A stretch of DNA of 64,000 nucleotides from Paenibacillus donghaensis. Its GTDB lineage: Bacteria > Bacillota > Bacilli > Paenibacillales > Paenibacillaceae. Where the stretch lies: positions 6,324,001 through 6,388,000 of the forward strand of contig NZ_CP021780.1 of NCBI RefSeq assembly GCF_002192415.1. The letters are read 5' to 3'. The position numbers were made by a program, and so were the translations under genes. Within the stretch, counting starts at the first letter, position 1; every line of letters starts with the position of its first letter. This document shows positions 23,644-30,739 of the stretch, piece after piece. The notes beneath the pieces were generated by a model. It saw only the letters and a program-made list of their open reading frames with translations, had not been told where the DNA came from and searched no databases.

Positions 23644-23682
23644 TGGAAATCAATCCGCCCCGGCAGTTGTTCATGTTCCAAC

Positions 23683-24558
23683 TTACCGGCTATCGCGCAG
23701 TCCGGGAAGATGGCCGAAATCCTCTTCCGAGACAAAATCTGTATAGAAGCCATCCACGCCAAGCTCGTACAGCTTTTTGATCTCCTGTTCGTTATTCAGC
23801 TTGTGCACATAGATACGGGCCCCCGTTTGCTTCAGCTTTTGCACGAACGTTGTGGTGGCCCGGCTGACCGGCATGGTGATATCCACTCCGCTGGTCTGGG
23901 CAAAAGCGATCACTTGTTCATCCGTATCCTGGGATTGGTAGAGTGTATAGATCACATGCGGAAAAGGATACACCTTACGAATCTCCTCCAGCATGCTCTG
24001 GCTGTATATCTGCGGCACAATCCGGTCCAGAAGTGCAGGATCGCGGCGTGACGCCGCGGCGCTGATAAGCTCAAACTGCTGTTTCACCAGCGCGGGATCC
24101 GTCTCTTTCGTATCGGTCACAATATAGGCGTCGGGGTAATACACCATCAGGTCCAGTATTTTCGCAAAATCAAGCGGCGAGAACAGCTCCAGGATTGGAG
24201 TGTCCATTAGCTCCTGATGCCCTAATACCGCTCCTTGCCTGTCCTCGGGAAGTACGTCCAGCTGACCCAGCAGCTTGCTCATGTTGGCTGTCCATTCATG
24301 ACGTGCAACCAGCTGACCGTCGGAAGACAGCAGCAGATCCGTTTCGAAAATGCGCGTCCCCTGCTCATAGTTGGCTATGAAGGCATCAAAAGAGTTGCTA
24401 TAGGCATGTCCTGCAATCCCGCCCATCCCGTGAGCGATGATCCGGTGGGCCGCAAAGCCGGTGGCCGGTTCCTCTTTCTTTTCTTGAGTGAGTATAATGA
24501 CTATTATAAGCGCCAGTGCCACAAGTACAATTCCAAAAGCCAACCATTTTTTCTTCAT
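23683..24558 (-). CDS. membrane-anchored glycerophosphodiester phosphodiesterase family protein
   Basis: The 291-residue protein has an N-terminal membrane anchor or signal (about 5-25) and a GDPD-type TIM barrel. AHRIIAHGMGG carries the first catalytic histidine, IFETDLLLSSDGQLVARHEW the metal-binding Glu/Asp and second His, and VDGFYTDF closes the barrel. The family hydrolyses glycerophosphodiesters; an outward-facing member could act on lipid or teichoic-acid breakdown products. A binding site AAAGGAA precedes ATG 24558. It lies downstream of the glycan locus, 80 bp after the phosphoglycosyl transferase, which may be coincidental. Confidence 0.82.
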   Translation of the reverse strand: MKKKWLAFGIVLVALALIIVIILTQEKKEEPATGFAAHRIIAHGMGGIAGHAYSNSFDAFIANYEQGTRIFETDLLLSSDGQLVARHEWTANMSKLLGQLDVLPEDRQGAVLGHQELMDTPILELFSPLDFAKILDLMVYYPDAYIVTDTKETDPALVKQQFELISAAASRRDPALLDRIVPQIYSQSMLEEIRKVYPFPHVIYTLYQSQDTDEQVIAFAQTSGVDITMPVSRATTTFVQKLKQTGARIYVHKLNNEQEIKKLYELGVDGFYTDFVSEEDFGHLPGLRDSR

Positions 24559-24590
24559 AAAGTATAAATTCCTTTGCAGTGTTTGGAGTA

Positions 24591-24629
24591 GAAAAACAAT
24601 ACCCCGCTCTGCCGGTTGGCATAACGGGG
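24591..24629 (-). terminator. possible terminator after the phosphoglycosyl transferase gene
   Basis: On the minus strand CCCCG and CGGGG arms surround an 18-nt loop that can pair partly. TATTGTTTTT follows. The stem is short, so this is tentative. Confidence 0.4.
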
Positions 24630-24638
24630 AAGATCGTA

Positions 24639-26045
24639 CTAATAAGCATTTTTATTGGTAAAACCGTTGCGGATCGTTTTGAAAATAATACGGATATCAA
24701 ACAGCAGCGACCAGTTCTCAATATAGAAAATATCATGTTTGATCCGGTCTTCAATCGATGTGTCTCCACGCAGCCCATTGCTCTGCGCCCAGCCCGTAAT
24801 ACCAGGACGCACATGATGCTTCACCATATACTTGGGAATCTCGCTACGGAACTGCTGAACGAAGAACGGACGCTCGGGACGTGGCCCGACCACGCTCATA
24901 TGCCCGAACAACACATTAAAAAATTGCGGCAGCTCATCCAGGGATGTTTTTCGGATAAAGGTTCCAAACCGCGTACGGCGCGGGTCCTCCGGTGTGCTCC
25001 AGCCTCGGTCCTCTCCGCCGTCCGTCTGCAGCTTCATCGAGCGGAACTTGTACATCATGAAGTTGTGACGGTTCAGACCCACCCGCTCCTGCTTGAAAAT
25101 AACCGGCCCTGGAGAAGTCAGCCTTACGCCAAGCGCCACCAACAACATCACCGGCGACATCATAATAATTGCGAACAGCGAGAATACGATATCGAATAAC
25201 CGTTTGGCTAGTTTGTTACCAGCCATATCCAAGGGAATATCACGAACATTAATCATCGGCATTCCGGCAAAATTGTCAAAGTACGGGCGCGCAGGCAGAT
25301 AGTCGAAAAAATCCGGGATGATCAACGTTCGAACCCCTGCCTTCTCGCACGCAGCGATAATAGAAGAATATTTGGAGTGGGCATCCAGCGGAAGCGCCAG
25401 GATCACCTCATCTACAGGCAGCATCTCCAGCAACCCCGACAGTTGATCAACCGTTCCGAGAATCGGCTTGTAGCGCTGCTCCTCCATTCCGTCCCAGGTC
25501 AGATAGTCATCCAGAAAACCGATCGCTTCATATCCCAGCTCCGGGTATTGCTCCAGATTGTTATAGAACCGTTTGCCGAGTGTTCCCGCTCCGAGGATCA
25601 GCACGAACTGGCGGTTGAAGCCTTTTTCGCGCAAGGACTTGAGCATCTTCTTCAGCACATAGCGGTAGAGCATAATGGACAGAATATTGAAACCTATATA
25701 AATGGCCAGGTATTGCCGGGAGATGTCGACTTCCTTCACGAAGAACATCAGGCCTAGCAGAATAAAAATACCCAATGCATGCACCTGAAACACCTTCAGG
25801 AATTCATCTACAAACCGTTTCTTACGCTTGGGCAGATATAATGAGAGCAAGATGCCAATCAAGACAGCGATAGCACCATAAATCAAACTCCAATAAGCAT
25901 AGGATTCAACAGGCAGGTTATTATAGGATTCCAGCCACCCGCTCTTGAACTTCAGCCACCAGGCCATTAGAAAAGACAGCTGGATAATAGCAAAGTCAGC
26001 CACCATATAGAGCTGGGTCAGGAATTGCTGATTCCGGCGAATCAT
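24639..26045 (-). CDS. undecaprenyl-phosphate sugar phosphotransferase (WcaJ/WsaP-type initiating enzyme)
   Basis: The 468-residue polytopic membrane protein has about four N-terminal helices (10-130), a central Rossmann-like CoA-binding-type domain (about 145-260; FVLILGAGTLGKRFY) and a C-terminal bacterial sugar transferase domain. That domain has KRLFDIVFSLFAIIMMSPV, PGPVIFKQERVGLN, YKFRSMK, SLDELPQFFNVL and VGPRPERPFFV. The family transfers a sugar-1-phosphate (often Glc or Gal) to undecaprenyl phosphate, the first step of lipid-linked glycan assembly. Its ATG overlaps the stop of the upstream glycosyltransferase by 4 bp. It is the likely initiating enzyme for the glycan built by this locus; sugar specificity is unknown. 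Confidence 0.92.
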   Translation of the reverse strand: MIRRNQQFLTQLYMVADFAIIQLSFLMAWWLKFKSGWLESYNNLPVESYAYWSLIYGAIAVLIGILLSLYLPKRKKRFVDEFLKVFQVHALGIFILLGLMFFVKEVDISRQYLAIYIGFNILSIMLYRYVLKKMLKSLREKGFNRQFVLILGAGTLGKRFYNNLEQYPELGYEAIGFLDDYLTWDGMEEQRYKPILGTVDQLSGLLEMLPVDEVILALPLDAHSKYSSIIAACEKAGVRTLIIPDFFDYLPARPYFDNFAGMPMINVRDIPLDMAGNKLAKRLFDIVFSLFAIIMMSPVMLLVALGVRLTSPGPVIFKQERVGLNRHNFMMYKFRSMKLQTDGGEDRGWSTPEDPRRTRFGTFIRKTSLDELPQFFNVLFGHMSVVGPRPERPFFVQQFRSEIPKYMVKHHVRPGITGWAQSNGLRGDTSIEDRIKHDIFYIENWSLLFDIRIIFKTIRNGFTNKNAY

Positions 26046-26995
26046 AATCTCACCTCGGTATTATTATCATTACGTGGACCAACCTCTGCGGCAGAGCCAA
26101 GGCTCTGCGCCGGCGAAGGGACTGTCTTGGGAAGGATCAGCGCATTGCGCAGCAGGGAGATGGCGAACTTCACACCCACGCCTGCATACACCGCTCCATT
26201 AATCATACTGTTGTACTGCCTGCTATAATGCTTACGGTGAAATAAAATCATTGCCCGGTGAAACTCATAGACGATCTTGAACGGTCTGCGTCGCGCGCTG
26301 CCGCCTTTGAGATGCACAATCGATGTTTCAGGATAATAATAAATCCCCCAGCCGGCTTCCTTAATCCGGTAACACCAGTCCAGATCTTCGCCGTACATAA
26401 AGAACTCCTCATCCAGTCCGCCCACCTGCGCAATCGTCTCCCGCCGCACCAGCATAAACGCACCCACCAGGCAATCAATCGGATACGCCTCGTCAGGATC
26501 TAAATAACCCAGCTGATACCCGTTGAATCTCGGACGGTCCGGAAACAGCTTGCTGAATCCAAAGGCATAATAGAACGAAGCCGACGGCGTCGGAAATCCC
26601 CGCTTACAAGCCTTATCCAGCGAACCATCCGGCAAAATAATCTTGCACCCCGAGGCACCCAGATCCGGCCGGGTGTCCATAAAGGCCACCATTGTCTCCA
26701 GCGTATCCTTGCGCACCACCGTATCGGAGTTGAGCAGCAGCACATATCTGCCGGACGCCACACCCATGCCCTGATTGTTCCCGCGGGCGAATCCGACATT
26801 CTCTTGATTGGCAATCAACAGCACACCCGGGAACTCTCTGCTGATGGTCTCTACTGAATCATCATGCGAATGGTTGTCTATCAATATAATCTCATAGGAA
26901 TAGTTCGTTACCGAGTCATAAACCGACCTTATACAGTCCATCGTCAGGCGGCATGTATTGTAATTCAATATAAGTATGCTTACATCTACATTCAC
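26042..26995 (-). CDS. family 2 glycosyltransferase (rhamnosyltransferase-like)
   Basis: A 317-residue GT-A glycosyltransferase: VDVSILILNYNT at the N terminus, SYEIILIDNHSHDDSVE, NVGFARGNNQG, LLLNSDT (DXD-like motif) and FFMYGEDLDWCYRIKEAGW match the GT2 rhamnosyltransferase-like group. One hydrophobic segment near the C terminus could associate with the membrane. The start is GTG 26995 with CAGGAGAG 7 nt before it; the longer frame to 27034 lacks a binding site. It overlaps the phosphoglycosyl transferase start by 4 bp. Base composition matches the host, unlike the AT-rich core upstream. Confidence 0.9.
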   Translation of the reverse strand: MNVDVSILILNYNTCRLTMDCIRSVYDSVTNYSYEIILIDNHSHDDSVETISREFPGVLLIANQENVGFARGNNQGMGVASGRYVLLLNSDTVVRKDTLETMVAFMDTRPDLGASGCKIILPDGSLDKACKRGFPTPSASFYYAFGFSKLFPDRPRFNGYQLGYLDPDEAYPIDCLVGAFMLVRRETIAQVGGLDEEFFMYGEDLDWCYRIKEAGWGIYYYPETSIVHLKGGSARRRPFKIVYEFHRAMILFHRKHYSRQYNSMINGAVYAGVGVKFAISLLRNALILPKTVPSPAQSLGSAAEVGPRNDNNTEVRL

Positions 26996-27045
26996 TGCAC
27001 TACTCTCCTGACAAATATAGTAATCTCTCGACAATTATTATAGCA

Positions 27046-27066
27046 CAAAACCTCCCGGATGGGAGG
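27046..27066 (-). terminator. intrinsic terminator between two glycosyltransferase genes
   Basis: The minus strand reads CCTCCC-ATCC-GGGAGG followed by TTTT. It lies 54 bp after the stop of the upstream glycosyltransferase. TATAAT occurs at once downstream, so the next gene may start from its own promoter, though I see no good -35. Confidence 0.7.
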
Positions 27067-27119
27067 TTTGAGGGCAGGGAGGTACTGAGTGATCACTAGG
27101 AGCGGCAACAATTGCAGCT

Positions 27120-28139
27120 CTATACGTCTGTTTTTACCCTGGACTGAATAGTCTTCCTTTTTCTTCTCAGAGCGGAGCTTTGAGAGAAAAATGATCCCCA
27201 TGCCTTAATTAACTTCGGCTCTCTCAGCAGCATATAACCATGTGCAGCAAGCTCATAGGGCAGAGATAACAGGATCGTCTTCAGCAAGGTACGCCGGGGT
27301 TCATTCTTATAGATCATTTTGTAGCGGTTAATATAAGAGATTCGTCTGATGAACATCGCCTTGCCGCTACGGCCGGAGGTTTTCCAGCCCCGTTCATGGT
27401 ACCCGATGGCCTGTGCATCATAATACCCCTGCCAACCCATCAGCTGTGCGCGCCAGGCGACATCCACATCCTCTTTGTATGCAAAAAAATCCGCATCAAA
27501 AAACTCGCCCTCCACACTGATATGCTCAATCATCCGCCGCGAATACATCGCCGCTGCTCCGGATACGCCGAATACAAGCCCGGACGTCTGCCAGTTCTCC
27601 GCCGGTTCTCCAGCTCCGCGGTCAAACGCACGACGGTTCCTGCTCATCCGCAGTCCCGTGCTGTCTACCACGGCAGGATCAGCCTTCAGCAGAAGCTTGC
27701 CTGTCGCGCTGCCAATCGTGGGATCAGCCTCCATTCTGGAAACTAGCCTGGATACATAATCCGGTGCCAACGTAAGGTCTGGGTTAAGCACCAGTATATA
27801 GTCGGTGTCCGTGGCAGCAATCGCCTGATTGTGTGCGGGAGCGAACCCGGTGTTGACCGGATTGGCAATCAGCTTCAGTTGGGGGAGGTTGTGGATGCTT
27901 CCAATAGGCTGATGAGAGAGATCAATAGGACTACGCGTACGAAGCGATTCCGCCGGCTGCTCCAATAACGCTTGGCCGAAGAAGGCTTTCACCTTCTCCA
28001 CGCAGCCATCTGACGATGCATTATCAACCACCACTACCTGCTCCATGGGATAATCCTGGGCCAGCACTGCCGTTAAACATTCTATAATATCATCTGCACT
28101 GTTATAGGTAACGATATGTATGCTAACTGTTTTGTTCAT
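27120..28139 (-). CDS. family 2 glycosyltransferase (rhamnosyltransferase-like)
   Basis: The 339-residue enzyme has KTVSIHIVTYNSADDI, QVVVVDNASSDG, NTGFAPAHNQAI, YILVLNPDL (DXD-like), a GVSGAAAMYSR segment and FFAYKEDVDVAWRAQLMGW, all typical of GT2 enzymes that add deoxyhexoses or related sugars in surface glycans. The second in-frame ATG (28139) is chosen because GAGGA lies 5 nt before it; the first (28157) has no site. It is followed by a terminator and preceded by another, so it may be a separate transcription unit. A TATAAT lies near 28167-28172 on the minus strand. Confidence 0.9.
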   Translation of the reverse strand: MNKTVSIHIVTYNSADDIIECLTAVLAQDYPMEQVVVVDNASSDGCVEKVKAFFGQALLEQPAESLRTRSPIDLSHQPIGSIHNLPQLKLIANPVNTGFAPAHNQAIAATDTDYILVLNPDLTLAPDYVSRLVSRMEADPTIGSATGKLLLKADPAVVDSTGLRMSRNRRAFDRGAGEPAENWQTSGLVFGVSGAAAMYSRRMIEHISVEGEFFDADFFAYKEDVDVAWRAQLMGWQGYYDAQAIGYHERGWKTSGRSGKAMFIRRISYINRYKMIYKNEPRRTLLKTILLSLPYELAAHGYMLLREPKLIKAWGSFFSQSSALRRKRKTIQSRVKTDV

Positions 28140-28186
28140 CGGGTTCCTCGGATTCATTTTTCATCTATTATAGCAAAAAACACATC

Positions 28187-28224
28187 AAAAAAACTCCCGA
28201 ATCGCCGTGTACGACTCGGGAGTT
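28187..28224 (-). terminator. intrinsic terminator after rfbD
   Basis: On the minus strand AACTCCCGA and TCGGGAGTT pair around a 15-nt loop, followed by TTTTT. It ends the rfbD transcript 12 bp after the stop. Confidence 0.85.
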
Positions 28225-28235
28225 CTATTAATCTT

Positions 28236-29099
28236 CTATTCCTTCAATTCCAGCAGGAAATCACGCAGCCCCTCACGCCAAGGGCGGATATCCTCAAAAC
28301 CGTTGGTACGGATGGAGAGATGCTCCAGCACCGAATACTGCGGACGCGGTGCCGGGCGCGGAAATTGATCTGTTCCGCAAGGTTCAAGCTTGGCGGTGAA
28401 CTTCAGGCCCAGAATATCTTCAGCTTCGGCAAAAATCGCCTGCGTGAATTCGTACCAGGTACAAGCTTCAGTGTTCGAGGCATGGTAAACCCCGTATTTC
28501 TCCGTAGCAATCAGCTCCAGCAGGAACCGCGCCAAATCCACTGTATAGGTAGGCGAGCCCTTCTGGTCATCCACCACCTGCAGCAGTGTCTTCTCCTGCC
28601 CCAGCTTCAGCATTGTTTTGACAAAGTTATTGCCGTATTTGCCATACACCCAGGAGGTGCGGACGATAAAATATTTCGATGACAGCGACTGAACCAGAAT
28701 TTCTCCTGCACGCTTCGACTTACCGTAGATGCTCTGCGGATCGGTGTTGTCGTATTCGTGGTAAGGCTGACTACCCATACCATCAAAAACGTAATCTGTA
28801 CTGATATACACCAGCTTCGCTCCGGCTTTCTCAGCAGCTAACGCTACGTTACGACTGCCCACCGCATTAATCAGATAAGCAGCATCCACATCACTCTCAG
28901 CTACATCCACCGCCGTATGAGCCGCACAATGAATCACGGCATCCGGTGCGAATGAGCCGATCACCTCTTGGCATTCTGCAAGGTTGGTAATGTCCATTTC
29001 TTGGCGGTCGCAGGCCATAACTTCATGGCCCTGTTTTTGCAGCAGTAATACTACATCCTGGCCGAGCTGCCCGGCTGCTCCTGTGACGAGAATTCTCAT
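28236..29099 (-). CDS. rfbD: dTDP-4-dehydrorhamnose reductase
   Basis: The enzyme catalyses the last step of dTDP-L-rhamnose synthesis, reducing dTDP-4-keto-rhamnose. It has 287 residues with the extended-SDR fold: cofactor motif GAAGQLGQD (7-15), catalytic Tyr/Lys in SIYGKSKRAGE, CAAHTAVDVAE and SWVYGKYGNNFV as in RmlD/RfbD. The ATG is preceded by GGAGG at 7 nt. The other dTDP-rhamnose genes (rmlA, B, C) are not in this window. It sits at the lower edge of the AT-rich glycan core and implies that the surface glycan contains rhamnose. Confidence 0.93.
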   Translation of the reverse strand: MRILVTGAAGQLGQDVVLLLQKQGHEVMACDRQEMDITNLAECQEVIGSFAPDAVIHCAAHTAVDVAESDVDAAYLINAVGSRNVALAAEKAGAKLVYISTDYVFDGMGSQPYHEYDNTDPQSIYGKSKRAGEILVQSLSSKYFIVRTSWVYGKYGNNFVKTMLKLGQEKTLLQVVDDQKGSPTYTVDLARFLLELIATEKYGVYHASNTEACTWYEFTQAIFAEAEDILGLKFTAKLEPCGTDQFPRPAPRPQYSVLEHLSIRTNGFEDIRPWREGLRDFLLELKE

Positions 29100-29270
29100 G
29101 GTTCAACCTCCGTGTGTTTTAATTCTTGTTTAAAACAATATAAATATTATTTAGTTAGATTATGCATGTTTGTAAGTTTATCATTACCACAAGATAATAA
29201 GACATTCCGACTAGAGTTTAGTGCTTGATCAGAATGGATGGTTTTGTAGTGAGCCTCTACAATGCATAAG

Positions 29271-29633
29271 TCAGTCCACTGCTATAATAACAACTCCCAA
29301 CATAATTATCATCATACCTAACCATTTCATTGCACTCACTGGCTCATTGAATATTAATAAAGCAGCAAGTAAACCTAAAACATATGCAATACTTTGTATA
29401 GGATAAGCAACACTGAGGGGAATTCTTGAAAGTACCACAAACCATATTAATGTTGCAAATACATATAAAATTAATCCAGCTATAATATGAATATTAAACA
29501 TTGCCTTCCAGGCATTATTTAAGTTCACTCCGCCTATTTTCCCTAATCCTAACTTGAAAAAAATTTGGCCAGTGGCTAGCATGAAAATATTAGATAAAAG
29601 TAAGATAGAGTTTACAATATTAGAAGAACGCAA
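29271..29633 (-). CDS. small EamA/SMR-type membrane protein, candidate lipid-linked sugar flippase
   Basis: The 120-residue protein consists of four predicted membrane helices. It shows the half-size drug/metabolite transporter pattern (GQIFFKLGLG; PLSVAYPIQSIAYVLGLLAALLIF; KWLGMMIIMLGVVIIA). Such small proteins (ArnE/ArnF-like) flip polyprenyl-phosphate sugars in some systems. It is the last of four closely spaced genes including a polyprenyl-phosphate-sugar synthase and a GT-C transferase, so a flippase role is plausible but inferred. It is separated by 12 bp from the DUF2304 gene. Composition is AT-rich like its upstream neighbours. Confidence 0.7.
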   Translation of the reverse strand: MRSSNIVNSILLLSNIFMLATGQIFFKLGLGKIGGVNLNNAWKAMFNIHIIAGLILYVFATLIWFVVLSRIPLSVAYPIQSIAYVLGLLAALLIFNEPVSAMKWLGMMIIMLGVVIIAVD

Positions 29634-29645
29634 TATACTATCCCC

Positions 29646-30014
29646 TCATTTCACAGTGTTATCTTTTCTCTTCAACTCTTCCATTTCATGCTTTAACAAG
29701 CCAATTTCTTGAGATAATTCCTTTAACTTTATCGTCGTTCGAGAGATAACTATAGTTAAAGAAAACAGAATTATACTAATTCCAAATATAGAGATCAAAA
29801 ATAATGCATTTACAGGTAATTCAATGCCCATATGAGTAGCAATTGTTTCAAATGATTTAGGAAATATCGAAAGGATAACCACAATAAACATTACACATAA
29901 CCACATCATTGAATATTTTAGCTCTATGTGATATTTACGAATCATATTAATCAAAAGACAAAAACATACAATAGAAACCAAAAAAAGAATAATTTGAAGT
30001 TTATCGGATATCAT
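29646..30014 (-). CDS. DUF2304 small membrane protein (GacJ-like)
   Basis: The 122-residue protein has three predicted helices (about 7-23, 32-50, 68-90) and a charged coiled-coil C terminus (about 92-120). This matches DUF2304 proteins such as streptococcal GacJ, which binds and stimulates the adjacent polyprenyl-phosphate-GlcNAc synthase GacI. Here the neighbour 14 bp upstream is also a GT2 polyprenyl-phosphate-sugar synthase, so the same partnership is expected. The family call rests on topology, the ELKYSMMWL segment and context. Confidence 0.75.
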   Translation of the reverse strand: MISDKLQIILFLVSIVCFCLLINMIRKYHIELKYSMMWLCVMFIVVILSIFPKSFETIATHMGIELPVNALFLISIFGISIILFSLTIVISRTTIKLKELSQEIGLLKHEMEELKRKDNTVK

Positions 30015-30028
30015 ATACTACTTCCTTC

Positions 30029-30739
30029 TTATACAATTTGCTTTCTCATCCTATCAATTATTATAGCAAGTGATACTTTCAACATATAATAAACTGATTT
30101 AAACTTCGTGATGGAGGATTGTCCTCCTTTTCTTGCTTGCATTACAACCGAAACTTCTCTTAGACGAAAGCCCGTTCTTTTGAGATACATTATGGACTCA
30201 GGTTCAGGATAATCGGTAGGATATCTTTTGGAGAAAAGATCAATTACATTTTTATTACAAGCACGAAAACCTGATGTGGGATCAGTTATTACTTGGTTGG
30301 TAAGCAATAATAACAGACGCGAAAAATAATTAATTCCAATTCTTCTCATAAGCGAACTTTGAAAGCCCTCCTTTTTAATATAACGGGATCCTATCACTAA
30401 GTCAGCCTCATTATTCAGAAGTGGTTCTATTAAGTCAAAAATATACTCTGGTTTGTGCTGGCCATCACCATCTACTTGAATAGCTATATCAAAACCAAAA
30501 TTTTGGGCATACTTATACCCTGTTTGAACAGCTCCACCTATGCCTAAATTACAAGGCAAATCAATAACGGACACTCCAGCATCCTTACATATCCAGCCTG
30601 TATCATCCAAAGAGCAGTCATTAACTACTAATATTTCGGAATTTGGAATTTTTACAGACTTAATGCTATTAAGAGTATCTAAAATATTTTCTTCTTCATT
30701 ATATGCGGGAATAATGAGTAATATTTTCTTGTTATTCAT
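30029..30739 (-). CDS. GT2 polyprenyl-phosphate sugar synthase (GacI/DPM-like)
   Basis: A 236-residue dolichol-phosphate-mannose-synthase-like transferase: ILLIIPAYNEEENI, VNDCSLDDT, LPCNLGIGGAVQTGYKYA, IQVDGDGQHKPEYI (DXD) and DPTSGFRACNK are diagnostic. It lacks C-terminal membrane helices, and the DUF2304 partner could provide membrane anchoring. The expected reaction moves a sugar from a nucleotide donor to undecaprenyl phosphate on the cytoplasmic face. Its start overlaps the end of the GT-C gene by 8 bp. The sugar is unknown. Confidence 0.88.
   Translation of the reverse strand: MNNKKILLIIPAYNEEENILDTLNSIKSVKIPNSEILVVNDCSLDDTGWICKDAGVSVIDLPCNLGIGGAVQTGYKYAQNFGFDIAIQVDGDGQHKPEYIFDLIEPLLNNEADLVIGSRYIKKEGFQSSLMRRIGINYFSRLLLLLTNQVITDPTSGFRACNKNVIDLFSKRYPTDYPEPESIMYLKRTGFRLREVSVVMQARKGGQSSITKFKSVYYMLKVSLAIIIDRMRKQIV

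Noticed and set aside
25093..26228. Small plus-strand frames opposite the phosphoglycosyl transferase gene
   Set aside because: No ribosome binding sites and overlap with well-supported coding on the other strand.
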